A DNA stretch of 22,863 nucleotides from a virus. The position numbers and the translations under genes are program-made. This document shows positions 17,072-22,863 of this stretch, piece by piece (within the stretch, counting starts at the first letter, position 1; the number at the start of each line of letters is the position of its first letter). The notes beneath the pieces are model-generated. The model was not told where the DNA came from. It searched no databases and saw only the letters and a list, made by a program, of their open reading frames with translations. The stretch spans positions 1 to 22,863 of IMG/VR virus record IMGVR_UViG_3300030108_001292; one strand, written 5' to 3'.

Positions 17072-17270
17072 CATCTTCTCCTTCATCATCAAATATAAAA
17101 GTTTGACTAATAATTAAATATCCATTAGGTAAATCTATAGTTGGTAATCTATTGTGAAATAATCTAGGTTCAAATAAATCACTCTCTAATAATATATCGT
17201 CACCTAGTTCGTCAACATCTTCTAAAGAGTTCCAAACTATATCAGCAAATTGTTTATTTATATCTTTCAT
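17052..17270 (-). CDS. Small acidic head-region protein (72 residues)
   Basis: This short protein is coupled to the portal gene by an ATGA overlap (17267-17270). It is acidic throughout (NSLEDVDELGDDILLESD) with a possible beta hairpin (DLPNGYLIISQTFIF) and an Asp/Glu tail. No homology is recognised. The acid tail resembles DNA-mimic or assembly-partner tails, and the coupling implies production close to portal levels, but its role is unknown. Confidence 0.65.
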   Translation of the reverse strand: MKDINKQFADIVWNSLEDVDELGDDILLESDLFEPRLFHNRLPTIDLPNGYLIISQTFIFDDEGEDDGNEDK

Positions 17271-18994
17271 CCTATTCCTAATACTTGTTGTATAGAAGGC
17301 GCAGGTCCCGTGGTGGTGGGACCTTGACCTTCTAATAATTGAGCCTCTGGCTCTGGTATGTCGGGTTTTTCTGCTGTAAAAAATTTATCTAAGATGTTCT
17401 GCATATTACCTGGATTTTTTCTAATTTGCACAACAGCCATAATAGCTTTTTGGTCACCACCAGCTGCTTGTTGTAGTAAAGTATCTTCTAATACTTTATC
17501 CATTTTTTCTCTTGTAATTCTTTCATTAACCATAGCTAGGTTATCTAATCCGTCTAAGTTTTCTTGTAATGTTTGTGTATCAATAACACCAGAGCTTAAA
17601 AGCTGCAATCCAGTAACAATTTTTTGTGGTTCATCATAACCAGCCATAGCACCATAAACACGTCTAGTTTTAAAAGCACCGTTTATATCTGTATTAGGGT
17701 CATACTTTTCAGAAAAGAACTCATTGTTATAATATCCAGATAGTTCTTTGTTTCTACCACCATACATGTTTTCATCCCATTCAAGTCTTTTAGAATCAAT
17801 CTGTTCAACTGCATCTGCTAATACTGTGTGATATTCTCTAATCATCAATGACATAGATGCACCTAATTCTTCTAATCCTCTACCTGTTGCAAAACTCAAT
17901 GGTGATTGTGAATCATCTTGTGCTGGGTAAGATGCACCAACACGTAATTGACGTTCTATTCTATCTATCTGTTGAAAAATTTGATAAGGGATATTAGATG
18001 CTGGTTTTGATACAGAACTACCTGGAGAAAAATAGTTTACTGCAAATCTGCCTTTTTTATATTGTCCAGATTCTAATTCACCAGTAATGTTTGTTTCTGT
18101 AAATACAGCATCTTCCATAGCAATTATTGACATAACATTTATCTTTGCCATTGATGCCATCAATCCAATAATCTGGTCATATTGACCTTGCATTTGGTCA
18201 AAAGAAAATTTCTTTGCAACAACAAAAGCTGGTCCACTTTGTAAAGGGTTAGGAATAAAATCTAATATTGTACTTGATGACATGTGGTAGATGTATGTGC
18301 CTTCTTCATTGTAGTATTCAGATACCAGGTCACCTTCGTTGTTTGAGTTTGCCCAAGAACCATTGTAAGAATCTTGATATGCTGATGCGTAACCACTAGC
18401 AACATTAACTGTGTTATAACCTTTTTTTATTTCTTTTTCAAACTGTGGATATATTTTTGCTAAAGATGCTTTAGGTACACGTCTTACAATAGACATTTCT
18501 TTTGGCATTTGGTCTGCACCAAAGTAACCAGGAAAACAGTTATAAGGGTCACGTAATTCTGCACAAGGATAAGGTGTTCCATCTGGGCCTTTTTTTTCTT
18601 TTATAATCCATACTGCAAAACCATAACCTGGTAACCATCTACCAACTTGTGGCATTTGTAAATCTAATCTTTGTACATCATCATAAGCTGTAACAATTCT
18701 TGCTATTTTATCTGCTCTTTTTCTTGCACGTTCAGAATCTTTATTGTTTGGTACATCTACTTTTAAGTTTGGTATTCTACCTATTTTTTGTGCTAGATGT
18801 TCAAGTCCAGACATCATAAGGTTAGGCATAGGTACTTGCCATTCTTCAAAACCTTTTATCTGGTCACCTAATAAAGCAAGTAATCCAGAAGGACCACCGT
18901 TCATAATAGAACGAATACGTCCACGTGAATTATGTTTATCTTGATTGTCGTAATGTAGCTGCGTTATTTTATCTTGTAATTCTGCTGTATTCAT
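17267..18994 (-). CDS. Portal protein
   Basis: A 575-residue protein directly downstream of the large terminase, the usual portal position. The N-terminus has RIRSIMNGGPSGLLALLGDQ followed by a helix and LMMSGLEHLAQKIGRIPNLK, of a type I recall from portals of actinobacterial and marine phages. The wing region has beta segments around GYGFAVWIIKEKKGPDGTPY. A helical stretch at 330-390 includes QQIDRIERQLRVGASYPAQD, and the C-terminus is helical, then Pro/Gln-rich. It would form the dodecameric ring for DNA passage, dock the terminase and bind the adaptor. The start ATG at 18994 follows the terminase stop by four bases. Length is normal for a portal. Function rests on position and pattern. Confidence 0.8.
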   Translation of the reverse strand: MNTAELQDKITQLHYDNQDKHNSRGRIRSIMNGGPSGLLALLGDQIKGFEEWQVPMPNLMMSGLEHLAQKIGRIPNLKVDVPNNKDSERARKRADKIARIVTAYDDVQRLDLQMPQVGRWLPGYGFAVWIIKEKKGPDGTPYPCAELRDPYNCFPGYFGADQMPKEMSIVRRVPKASLAKIYPQFEKEIKKGYNTVNVASGYASAYQDSYNGSWANSNNEGDLVSEYYNEEGTYIYHMSSSTILDFIPNPLQSGPAFVVAKKFSFDQMQGQYDQIIGLMASMAKINVMSIIAMEDAVFTETNITGELESGQYKKGRFAVNYFSPGSSVSKPASNIPYQIFQQIDRIERQLRVGASYPAQDDSQSPLSFATGRGLEELGASMSLMIREYHTVLADAVEQIDSKRLEWDENMYGGRNKELSGYYNNEFFSEKYDPNTDINGAFKTRRVYGAMAGYDEPQKIVTGLQLLSSGVIDTQTLQENLDGLDNLAMVNERITREKMDKVLEDTLLQQAAGGDQKAIMAVVQIRKNPGNMQNILDKFFTAEKPDIPEPEAQLLEGQGPTTTGPAPSIQQVLGIG

Positions 18995-18998
18995 ATCT

Positions 18999-20891
18999 TT
19001 ACCATGGTGCCGTATTCATAGAACTTATGTTCATGTTTCCATAGCTAGGGTTATAATCATATCCCATCTCTGCAATAAATTCTTTTTGTAACCTTCTTAC
19101 AATTTTTATTGGAAACCAACTTGCCATAACTATATCCGACTTATATCCTTTGCTACTTGCTTTGTTAGCAGCATTTGAAAAATACAAAAGCTGCCTACGA
19201 TATATATTACTCTTATTTTGTGAATCTGCATTACCATAAGGAAGATTTACAAGGCCTTTGTCAAATAGCTCACTCATGGACCCGACACCGAAATATGGGT
19301 CAAATTTATTTTTTTGTGTTTGATGTCCTTCTAAATGTATGCCACGTGATGCAGTCCACTCTTTTAATTCTCTATCTTGTCTAATTGCACGTTGAAATCC
19401 ATTCTCTTCAATAATCCAATGTGAACATTGATACTTACTGTGCCATTCTTTTATAGTTTTAAATGCTTGTGGAATACCACCACCTTTTTTATTTTCTATA
19501 TCTACCATGTAAAGTTTGCCATTTTCTACATCGTATGCCCATAAAAATGCTGCCTGGTAACCCGTAGCAGCTGGGTCAAGACCAGCAATCAATCTAGTTC
19601 TAGGTGGTACGTGTCCAACTATTCTTGAATCATCTCTTGCTGCATCTAAAGAATCTACTTTAAACATTTGTAAACCTTCTGAAAAAGGTCTGTTTAAGTA
19701 AACCATTTCAAATATCGCAAGACCACCTGTTGTTTCGGCATTTCTCCTTTGTGCCATGAGCCACTTATAACTTCTTTTTGATGACCATAACATGTGTTTT
19801 GTATGGTCTTTTGGTTCACCACTATCAATAGGAATATCTAAGCTATGAGCTGATTCTATTATTTTCTCCCATTCATCATTGTCAATCAAAGAGTTATACA
19901 AATCATCTGGATGTTGTCTTGAACCTATGACAACAATTGCTGTATGTTCCTCTTTACGTGATGACAATGTTGTAGTCCACCATCGTTTTGTTTGTTCACG
20001 TGAACTAGGCTGCACAGTTGTACCGTGGTCCTCAATATCATCTGCAATAATTAAATCACAGTCACGTGATAGTATCTTGCCACCTTTGCCTACAGCCACC
20101 ATAGTCGGTGATTTGATACCAGTTACGGTTCTAGTCTTTACAGTAAATTGTCCAGAACTCCAAGTTTTACCTGTTCTGCTTTTTGGTTTAAAAGTTTCTC
20201 CTGGTCCACAAAAATCTTCTATTAGTTTTTCGTTATTCTCTAAATGGTCAAGCACTGCACCTACAGAGTTTTTTGCAATATCTTCATTACCACCTACCCA
20301 CATAACCCTTATGTTTGGATTTTGACATATCTGCCATACAGCAAAGTGTGTAAGTAAATCTGTTTTACCGTGTCGTGGTGGTGATAGAATCATAAGCTGT
20401 TCACCTTTGTCAATAGCTTTTAGAATATTTTTTATCCAGTTTTTGTGAAACTTAGCTGTTTCGTATTGTTGCCCAGTTTCTGTTAAGAAGTATCTATCTC
20501 TAAATTTTTTAAAAGATTTTAAAGAATCCTTAGCCTCTTCTGGTATATCCCAGTTTTCTCTTGCTGCTAGTTTTGCTTTATCTTCTTTGTAAGCAAGCAT
20601 CATTCTTGCTACAACACTCTGGTCAACTCCTATATCTTCTGCTACAAATTTTTGTGTAAGTAAACCTTCGTCTATTTCTTGTGCATAATTCTCTACAAAA
20701 TATAAATAATGTTCTCCACGATTAGCTCTATTGTTAGGTGTTTGTAATTTTTCTTGTTCTTTTTTTTCTGCAGTTCGTGTCCTGGCATTTGCAGCTTTAG
20801 TACATTGTATTTTGCAATACTTTTGTCTGCCATGTGCTTGTTTAAATTTATCACCACAATGTGGACACTTGACTGTTTTAAGATTTGCCAT
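18999..20891 (-). CDS. terL: Terminase large subunit with N-terminal zinc knuckle and HTH
   Basis: The packaging motor and nuclease, 630 residues. The ATPase has Walker A SPPRHGKT (170-177) and Walker B DLIIADDIED (279-288). The RNase H-like nuclease has Asp439 in GLDPAA, Glu495/496 in WIIEENGF and Asp586 in KSDIVMASW. Before these, residues 1-120 hold a Cys4 zinc site (C9-x2-C12-x13-C26-x3-C30), a charged linker and a helix-turn-helix-like segment (LTQKFVAEDIGVDQSVVARM, 78-97). These are DNA-recognition elements normally found in small terminases. No separate small-terminase gene is identified nearby. The protein is longer than a typical TerL by about this extension. The ATG lies inside a 27-residue upstream gene, again pointing to coupled translation. 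Confidence 0.95.
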   Translation of the reverse strand: MANLKTVKCPHCGDKFKQAHGRQKYCKIQCTKAANARTRTAEKKEQEKLQTPNNRANRGEHYLYFVENYAQEIDEGLLTQKFVAEDIGVDQSVVARMMLAYKEDKAKLAARENWDIPEEAKDSLKSFKKFRDRYFLTETGQQYETAKFHKNWIKNILKAIDKGEQLMILSPPRHGKTDLLTHFAVWQICQNPNIRVMWVGGNEDIAKNSVGAVLDHLENNEKLIEDFCGPGETFKPKSRTGKTWSSGQFTVKTRTVTGIKSPTMVAVGKGGKILSRDCDLIIADDIEDHGTTVQPSSREQTKRWWTTTLSSRKEEHTAIVVIGSRQHPDDLYNSLIDNDEWEKIIESAHSLDIPIDSGEPKDHTKHMLWSSKRSYKWLMAQRRNAETTGGLAIFEMVYLNRPFSEGLQMFKVDSLDAARDDSRIVGHVPPRTRLIAGLDPAATGYQAAFLWAYDVENGKLYMVDIENKKGGGIPQAFKTIKEWHSKYQCSHWIIEENGFQRAIRQDRELKEWTASRGIHLEGHQTQKNKFDPYFGVGSMSELFDKGLVNLPYGNADSQNKSNIYRRQLLYFSNAANKASSKGYKSDIVMASWFPIKIVRRLQKEFIAEMGYDYNPSYGNMNISSMNTAPW

Positions 20892-20961
20892 TGTAGTTAT
20901 CTATTTCTTCTTGTGTTAATTCGTCATCTAAATCATCTAAGATGAATGTATCAAGAATCAT
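20878..20961 (-). CDS. 27-residue acidic leader peptide coupled to terminase
   Basis: ATG at 20961 overlaps the upstream gene's TGA (ATGA), and the TAA lies 14 bases inside the terminase gene. The product (MILDTFILDDLDDELTQEEI then DNYNGKS) is acidic, unlike the basic peptides around it. It may exist mainly to carry ribosomes to the terminase start, which has no strong ribosome binding site of its own, or be a real small protein. No match is known to me. Confidence 0.5.
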   Translation of the reverse strand: MILDTFILDDLDDELTQEEIDNYNGKS

Positions 20962-21149
20962 TTTTTCTTTTTTTTCTTGTCAGCTACCCTTGACTTCTGT
21001 ACTTTTTTCGTATTTATTCTTTTACCAGCTTTATATGCCTTAGCAGTACGTTTTATCTCTGCTGCACGTTTTCTAGCAGCTGCGTCAGATAAACCTGCTA
21101 AATATTTTGCTGGTACACCAAATCTATAAGGTTGTGTTCTCTTTGCCAT
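20958..21149 (-). CDS. Small Lys/Arg-rich protein (63 residues)
   Basis: A very basic protein with an N-terminal folded-looking part (YRFGVPAKYLAGLSDAAARK), a helical middle (RAAEIKRTAKAYKAGKRI) and a tail of six lysines. The start overlaps the preceding stop (TGATG). The central 'YLAGLS-x-R-x(5)-I' style is one I recall in small conserved proteins of marine phages, but without function. The charge suggests nucleic acid binding, perhaps DNA condensation or help for the terminase encoded just after it. Confidence 0.75.
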   Translation of the reverse strand: MAKRTQPYRFGVPAKYLAGLSDAAARKRAAEIKRTAKAYKAGKRINTKKVQKSRVADKKKKKK

Positions 21150-21367
21150 CAGCGCAAGTCAGTGTCATGTTTTTTAGAACCACGAATAAAACTATTTACT
21201 CTACCCATGGCCCAAGCACCCATACTTGTACCTGGTCTTGAACCAGAACTAAGATATGCAGCTTGACCTCTACGATACACTTTTTTTAATGTAGCTAGAG
21301 ATATGCCACTTGATTTAGCTTTTTTTATTAATGCTGCGTTTGCACTTGCTGGTATTTTTGCTGCCAT
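21149..21367 (-). CDS. Small phage protein with VYRRGQAAY...RPGTS...AWAMGRVNSF motif (DUF5824-like)
   Basis: A 72-residue basic protein. LKKVYRRGQAAYLSSGSRPG and SMGAWAMGRVNSFIRG match a small domain that I recall as DUF5824, common in marine phages and often placed close to head genes or fused to other head proteins. Function is unknown. The ATG shares bases with the upstream stop (TAATG at 21367). It is predicted helical, with a short basic tail. Confidence 0.75.
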   Translation of the reverse strand: MAAKIPASANAALIKKAKSSGISLATLKKVYRRGQAAYLSSGSRPGTSMGAWAMGRVNSFIRGSKKHDTDLR

Positions 21368-21486
21368 TATTTCTTTATCTTCTTGACTTTACCGTTTGCT
21401 GTTCTTGCAAACTTATGTGTTTTAGTTTCTCTAATTAAAGTACCATAGTATCTTTTGCCACCCCACATCCAACTTACTCTGGCCAT
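21367..21486 (-). CDS. Tiny basic protein (39 residues)
   Basis: MARVSWMWGGKRYYGTLIRE and a Lys-rich end (NGKVKKIKK). The ATG at 21486 shares bases with the upstream stop and its own stop overlaps the next start, both as TAATG. The frame is supported by these overlaps rather than by any family match. Strand-like residues plus Trp/Tyr suggest a small beta fold that could bind nucleic acid. Confidence 0.65.
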   Translation of the reverse strand: MARVSWMWGGKRYYGTLIRETKTHKFARTANGKVKKIKK

Positions 21487-21659
21487 TATTTACCTACAGC
21501 TTTTTGTGCGTTCTTGTGAGCTTGTGTAAAAGTTGCACCACGTTTCATAGAGTTCAGCATATATTGCATGTGTCTTTTTGTGTGGTGTTGACTATGTTTT
21601 TTCATAGTGTCTTGTTGTCTTTTTGTAAGACTAGACATGTCTATACCTTTAATCTTCAT
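21486..21659 (-). CDS. Small His/Lys-rich protein (57 residues)
   Basis: MKIKGIDMSSLTKRQQDTMK, then KKHSQHHTKRHMQYMLNSMK and a C-terminal FTQAHKNAQKAVGK. The last motif (S/T-x-A-H-x-x-A-x-x-x-V-G) is one I recall from small conserved marine phage proteins. It has no Cys; the His cluster (HSQHHTKRH) could bind metal or phosphate. Start overlaps the previous stop as ATGA. Predicted fully helical. Function unknown. Confidence 0.7.
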   Translation of the reverse strand: MKIKGIDMSSLTKRQQDTMKKHSQHHTKRHMQYMLNSMKRGATFTQAHKNAQKAVGK

Positions 21660-21769
21660 TTCATTCTTCTTAATTTTTTAAAATCAGATGCAGTTAACTT
21701 ATCGTAAGGTGGTGTTAACTTAGCAATCTTTTTTTGTTTTTCAGAATAACCTTTTTTACCTTTAGGCAT
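21656..21769 (-). CDS. Tiny basic protein (37 residues)
   Basis: MPKGKKGYSEKQKKIAKLTP followed by PYDKLTASDFKKLRRMK. The pattern 'KQKKIA...PP-x-DK-(L/I)-T-x-x-DFKKLR' is familiar to me from marine phage small proteins. A strong AAAGGAG sits five bases before the ATG, overlapping the preceding gene's stop codon, so this is a well-initiated real gene. Function unknown. Confidence 0.75.
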   Translation of the reverse strand: MPKGKKGYSEKQKKIAKLTPPYDKLTASDFKKLRRMK

Positions 21770-21778
21770 ATTTCTCCT

Positions 21779-22036
21779 TTACCAATCTTTACAAGCCCAG
21801 TAACGAGCTGTTGTCTTATCTTTTGCTGTACTACATTTGTGCCTGGCACGAAATGATGCACGTGCTTTTGGATTATTTTTTCTGACTGGCATGTTAGGGT
21901 CACCGAACATAACCTTCTTGACTTTGCCATTATCCATGACAAAAACTTTTTTAGATTTTCTTCCGTAACCTGGTTCGCCTTTTCTAATAGCCGTAGGACT
22001 ATTTAGCTTAACCTTCATGCCTTGATATTCAGCCAA
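21779..22036 (-). CDS. Small conserved phage protein, FGDPNM/FRARHKC family (TTG start)
   Basis: An 85-residue protein with VMFGDPNMPVRKNNPKARAS, then FRARHKCSTAKDKTTARYWA and CKDW at the end. This pattern recurs in many marine phages (I recall it as DUF5872, unverified), sometimes fused to head proteins. Cys68 and Cys82 with His66 may form a metal site or a disulfide. No ATG precedes residue 7; TTG at 22036 gives MAEYQGMKVKLNSP, which matches how I remember this family starting, and AAAGGA lies upstream. An ATG start at 22018 is the alternative. Its place in the late operon suggests a small structural or assembly role. Confidence 0.8.
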   Translation of the reverse strand: MAEYQGMKVKLNSPTAIRKGEPGYGRKSKKVFVMDNGKVKKVMFGDPNMPVRKNNPKARASFRARHKCSTAKDKTTARYWACKDW

Positions 22037-22038
22037 TC

Positions 22039-22092
22039 TTAATACATTCCTTTTTTCTTTTTTTTCTTCTTGCCTTTTTTATGATATGGCAT
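22039..22092 (-). CDS. 17-residue poly-lysine peptide, first gene of the late operon
   Basis: MPYHKKGKKKKKKKGMY, ending in TAA three bases before the next gene's TTG. It has a strong AGGAGA six bases upstream and is the first reading frame after the promoter. Eleven of 17 residues are Lys or His. Such peptides are easily missed by gene callers. It may neutralise DNA, act as a leader peptide, or be non-functional; the ribosome binding site is the main evidence. Confidence 0.5.
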   Translation of the reverse strand: MPYHKKGKKKKKKKGMY

Positions 22093-22105
22093 TGTTTCTC
22101 CTATC

Positions 22106-22111
22106 TATAAT
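22106..22111 (+). promoter_or_regulatory. -10 box for a likely leaderless zinc-finger gene
   Basis: Perfect TATAAT six bases before the ATG at 22118, so transcription should start at or next to the start codon. No ribosome binding site is present upstream of that ATG. The -35 region is weak. Confidence 0.5.
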
Positions 22112-22114
22112 AAT

Positions 22115-22143
22115 ATTATGGCAGAATACATTTCGGGTAACAA
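22115..22143 (-). promoter_or_regulatory. Leftward promoter of the late operon
   Basis: On the minus strand TTGTTA (22143-22138) is 17 bases from CATAAT (22120-22115). The start would be near 22108, leaving a leader of about 15 bases with AGGAGA before the first gene. The -10 box shares a palindrome (ATAATATTAT, 22110-22119) with the divergent rightward -10 box, so the two promoters probably exclude each other. Confidence 0.5.
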
Positions 22144-22324
22144 GTACCCTAATTCCAAACGGAATGCGCAGTACCAAAAGAATCGGACCTGCGTTGATTC
22201 TGCATGTACTACTATTTTATCTCAATATAATAAATACAAATATTGTTATAAACACAAACCTAAATCTTATCCAAGAATCAAAGGCAAGTATGTTGATGAA
22301 ACAAAACAAAAACCCCTGGGCTGA
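22118..22324 (+). CDS. Small zinc-finger protein (actinobacterial-type C4-C...C2-H)
   Basis: A 68-residue protein with C25-x4-C30-x12-C43-x2-H46, in the context RTCVDSACTTILSQYNKYKY and CYKHKP. The 'LSxYN' between the Cys pairs is a pattern I associate with small zinc fingers of actinobacteria and their phages. One zinc ion is expected. It probably binds DNA or RNA polymerase and could control the switch between the divergent promoters at its own start. It is the first rightward gene after the late operon, with basic flanks (KRNAQYQKNR, PRIKGK). The opposite-strand frame over the same bases lacks any such signature. Confidence 0.75.
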   Translation: MAEYISGNKYPNSKRNAQYQKNRTCVDSACTTILSQYNKYKYCYKHKPKSYPRIKGKYVDETKQKPLG

Positions 22325-22556
22325 AAAAAAATTTTTTTCTCTGAATTGTAAGTTAGGAAAATTTCTAGTAGAGTTTAATCGCACAAACAACATGGAGATA
22401 GTAGCAAGATACAGGTAAAGGGGACATCGGGAGTACAAAAGCCTTACCATGCAGCCAGCATGACCAACTAGAAAGACAAGTAAGGTACCCAAGGTCTAGC
22501 AAAACATCCTAGTTCAAAATAAAAAATATAAAAAAAAATAGCCCGTTATATTCAAA
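22325..22556. other. Non-coding segment with A8T7 tract and structured repeats
   Basis: About 230 bases with no convincing gene. It opens with an A8T7 tract (22325-22339), which should bend DNA. A possible rightward promoter, TTGTAA-17-TAGAGT, lies at 22346-22374. The centre holds the nested inverted repeats listed separately, and the end is A-rich. The long minus-strand frame at 22217-22492 is hydrophobic low-quality sequence and is not taken as a gene. Confidence 0.5.
22431..22514 (+). ncRNA. Candidate structured RNA
   Basis: CATGC/GCATG (22448-22452 with 22458-22462) is stacked directly on CCTTAC/GTAAGG (22442-22447 with 22480-22485), with a 17-base bulge carrying ACTAG. Outside, GGG..TA pairs with TACCC (22486-22490). 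ACTAG in the bulge can pair alternatively with TCTAG (22495-22499) or with CTAGTT (22509-22514), giving competing folds. There is no clear terminator and the strand is uncertain. It fits no tRNA cloverleaf. Confidence 0.3.
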
Positions 22557-22703
22557 ATGACCCCCTATAAAATTACATTATTAATGAGATGCAAAGAATG
22601 TAAAAGAAAACTTAAATCAATAAATGATACTAACTTTTATTGTGATAGTTCTCCTACAATGTGTAGTTTATCTACAAAAACAATTAACAAACACAAGATA
22701 TAG
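22557..22703 (+). CDS. Possible zinc-ribbon peptide (48 residues)
   Basis: MTPYKITLLMRCKECKRKLK then SINDTNFYCDSSPTMCSLST. Cysteines C12-x2-C15-x13-C29-x6-C36 would suit one zinc. No ribosome binding site is seen for ATG 22557 or the internal ATG 22584; TATATT at 22547-22552 could allow near-leaderless expression. It lies between the zinc-finger gene and the right-edge promoter. The regular cysteine pairs are the main evidence. A chance frame is possible in such AT-rich DNA. Confidence 0.4.
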   Translation: MTPYKITLLMRCKECKRKLKSINDTNFYCDSSPTMCSLSTKTINKHKI

Positions 22704-22745
22704 TATATCTTTACAGATACACATTATATAGTATTAAATTGGCAA

Positions 22746-22763
22746 TAACACAATATGTTGTTA
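22746..22763. repeat. Operator-like inverted repeat
   Basis: TAACA (22746-22750) and TGTTA (22759-22763) flank an 8-base centre, about 25 bases upstream of the -35 box of the right-edge promoter. A tandem CGAATA repeat follows at 22764-22775. Possible binding site for a regulator. Confidence 0.3.
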
Positions 22764-22788
22764 CGAATACGAATACCCATCACGCAAA

Positions 22789-22817
22789 TTTACATTCCCG
22801 TTTGTTTGTCCTATAAT
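22789..22817 (+). promoter_or_regulatory. Strong rightward sigma70-type promoter at the right edge
   Basis: TTTACA (22789-22794, 5 of 6) is 17 bases from a perfect TATAAT (22812-22817). It would transcribe genes beyond the window, probably early or regulatory ones. It is the best promoter in the window by consensus. Confidence 0.7.
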
Positions 22818-22826
22818 ACGTATTAT
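22813..22826. repeat. 14-base perfect palindrome over the -10 box
   Basis: ATAATACGTATTAT is perfectly self-complementary and covers the -10 box and start region of the right-edge promoter, the place where a bound dimeric repressor would block RNA polymerase. Confidence 0.55.
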
Positions 22827-22863
22827 GTTGCGCAAGCACGTCAATAAAATAAGCCTTTTAGAA

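Noticed and set aside
22086-22418. 110-codon plus-strand frame overlapping the zinc-finger gene
   Set aside because: The other plus-strand frame carries the Cys/His pattern and a good -10 box at the right spacing; this one has no recognisable feature.
22217-22492. 91-codon minus-strand frame rich in hydrophobic residues
   Set aside because: It overlaps the zinc-finger gene antisense and the structured repeats; composition looks like a chance frame in AT-rich DNA, with no ribosome binding site.
22400-22530. Possible tRNA gene
   Set aside because: There is no cloverleaf, no TTC-containing T arm with matching stem, and no acceptor stem; the pairings fit a different fold.

Overview
The window looks like part of the genome of a tailed double-stranded DNA phage. 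It is AT-rich and gene-dense, and it resembles uncultured marine phages. Nearly everything from 22.1 kb down to the left edge is one leftward (minus-strand) late operon for DNA packaging, head building and tail building. No tape-measure, tail-tube or sheath gene is visible. Instead there are several very large putative internal or ejected proteins, a virion lytic transglycosylase and a propeller-like tail protein, so a short-tailed (podovirus-like) particle is most likely. No integrase, repressor, tRNA gene or CRISPR array is seen. The host is not determined. Two weak hints point to an AT-rich marine actinobacterium: a C-x4-C...LSxYN...C-x2-H zinc-finger protein of a kind I associate with actinobacteria, and a gene that looks leaderless.

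Layout, read in the direction of late transcription (right to left). At 22.14-20.88 kb there is a leftward promoter, then a string of eight very small and mostly basic genes, many joined by ATGA, TAATG or TGATG stop/start overlaps. At 20.9-17.3 kb lie the large terminase, which carries an unusual zinc-knuckle plus helix-turn-helix N-terminus, and the portal. At 17.3-16.7 kb are two small head-region genes. At 16.7-7.55 kb are five genes for probable internal or ejection proteins, including a 1556-residue giant, a lytic transglycosylase and a protein with an Asp/Gly minisatellite linker. At 7.5-6.7 kb sits a rightward two-gene cassette with its own promoter, operator-like inverted repeat and flanking terminators (a moron-like island). 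At 6.5-5.0 kb, after a structured leader, come the scaffold-like protein and an SU10-type (HK97-fold) major capsid protein. At 5.0-2.2 kb are the head-tail adaptor and propeller-like tail protein. At 2.16-0 kb is a tail fibre of at least 718 residues that runs off the window and contains a domain with the four-ligand pattern of a type-1 copper protein (cupredoxin).

Right edge (22.1-22.86 kb): gene direction reverses. A small zinc-finger gene diverges from the late operon and shares its promoter region. It is followed by about 230 bases with RNA-like inverted repeats, a possible 48-residue zinc-ribbon peptide, and a strong rightward sigma70-type promoter whose -10 box sits in a 14-base palindrome. 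This looks like the start of the early or regulatory region.

The strongest candidates for something undescribed are the cupredoxin-like domain in the tail fibre, the inverted cassette with the attenuator-like leader beside it, the terminase with a built-in DNA-recognition domain, the run of tiny coupled basic genes, and the structured non-coding segment near 22.45 kb. All calls come from reading the sequence; no database search was possible.
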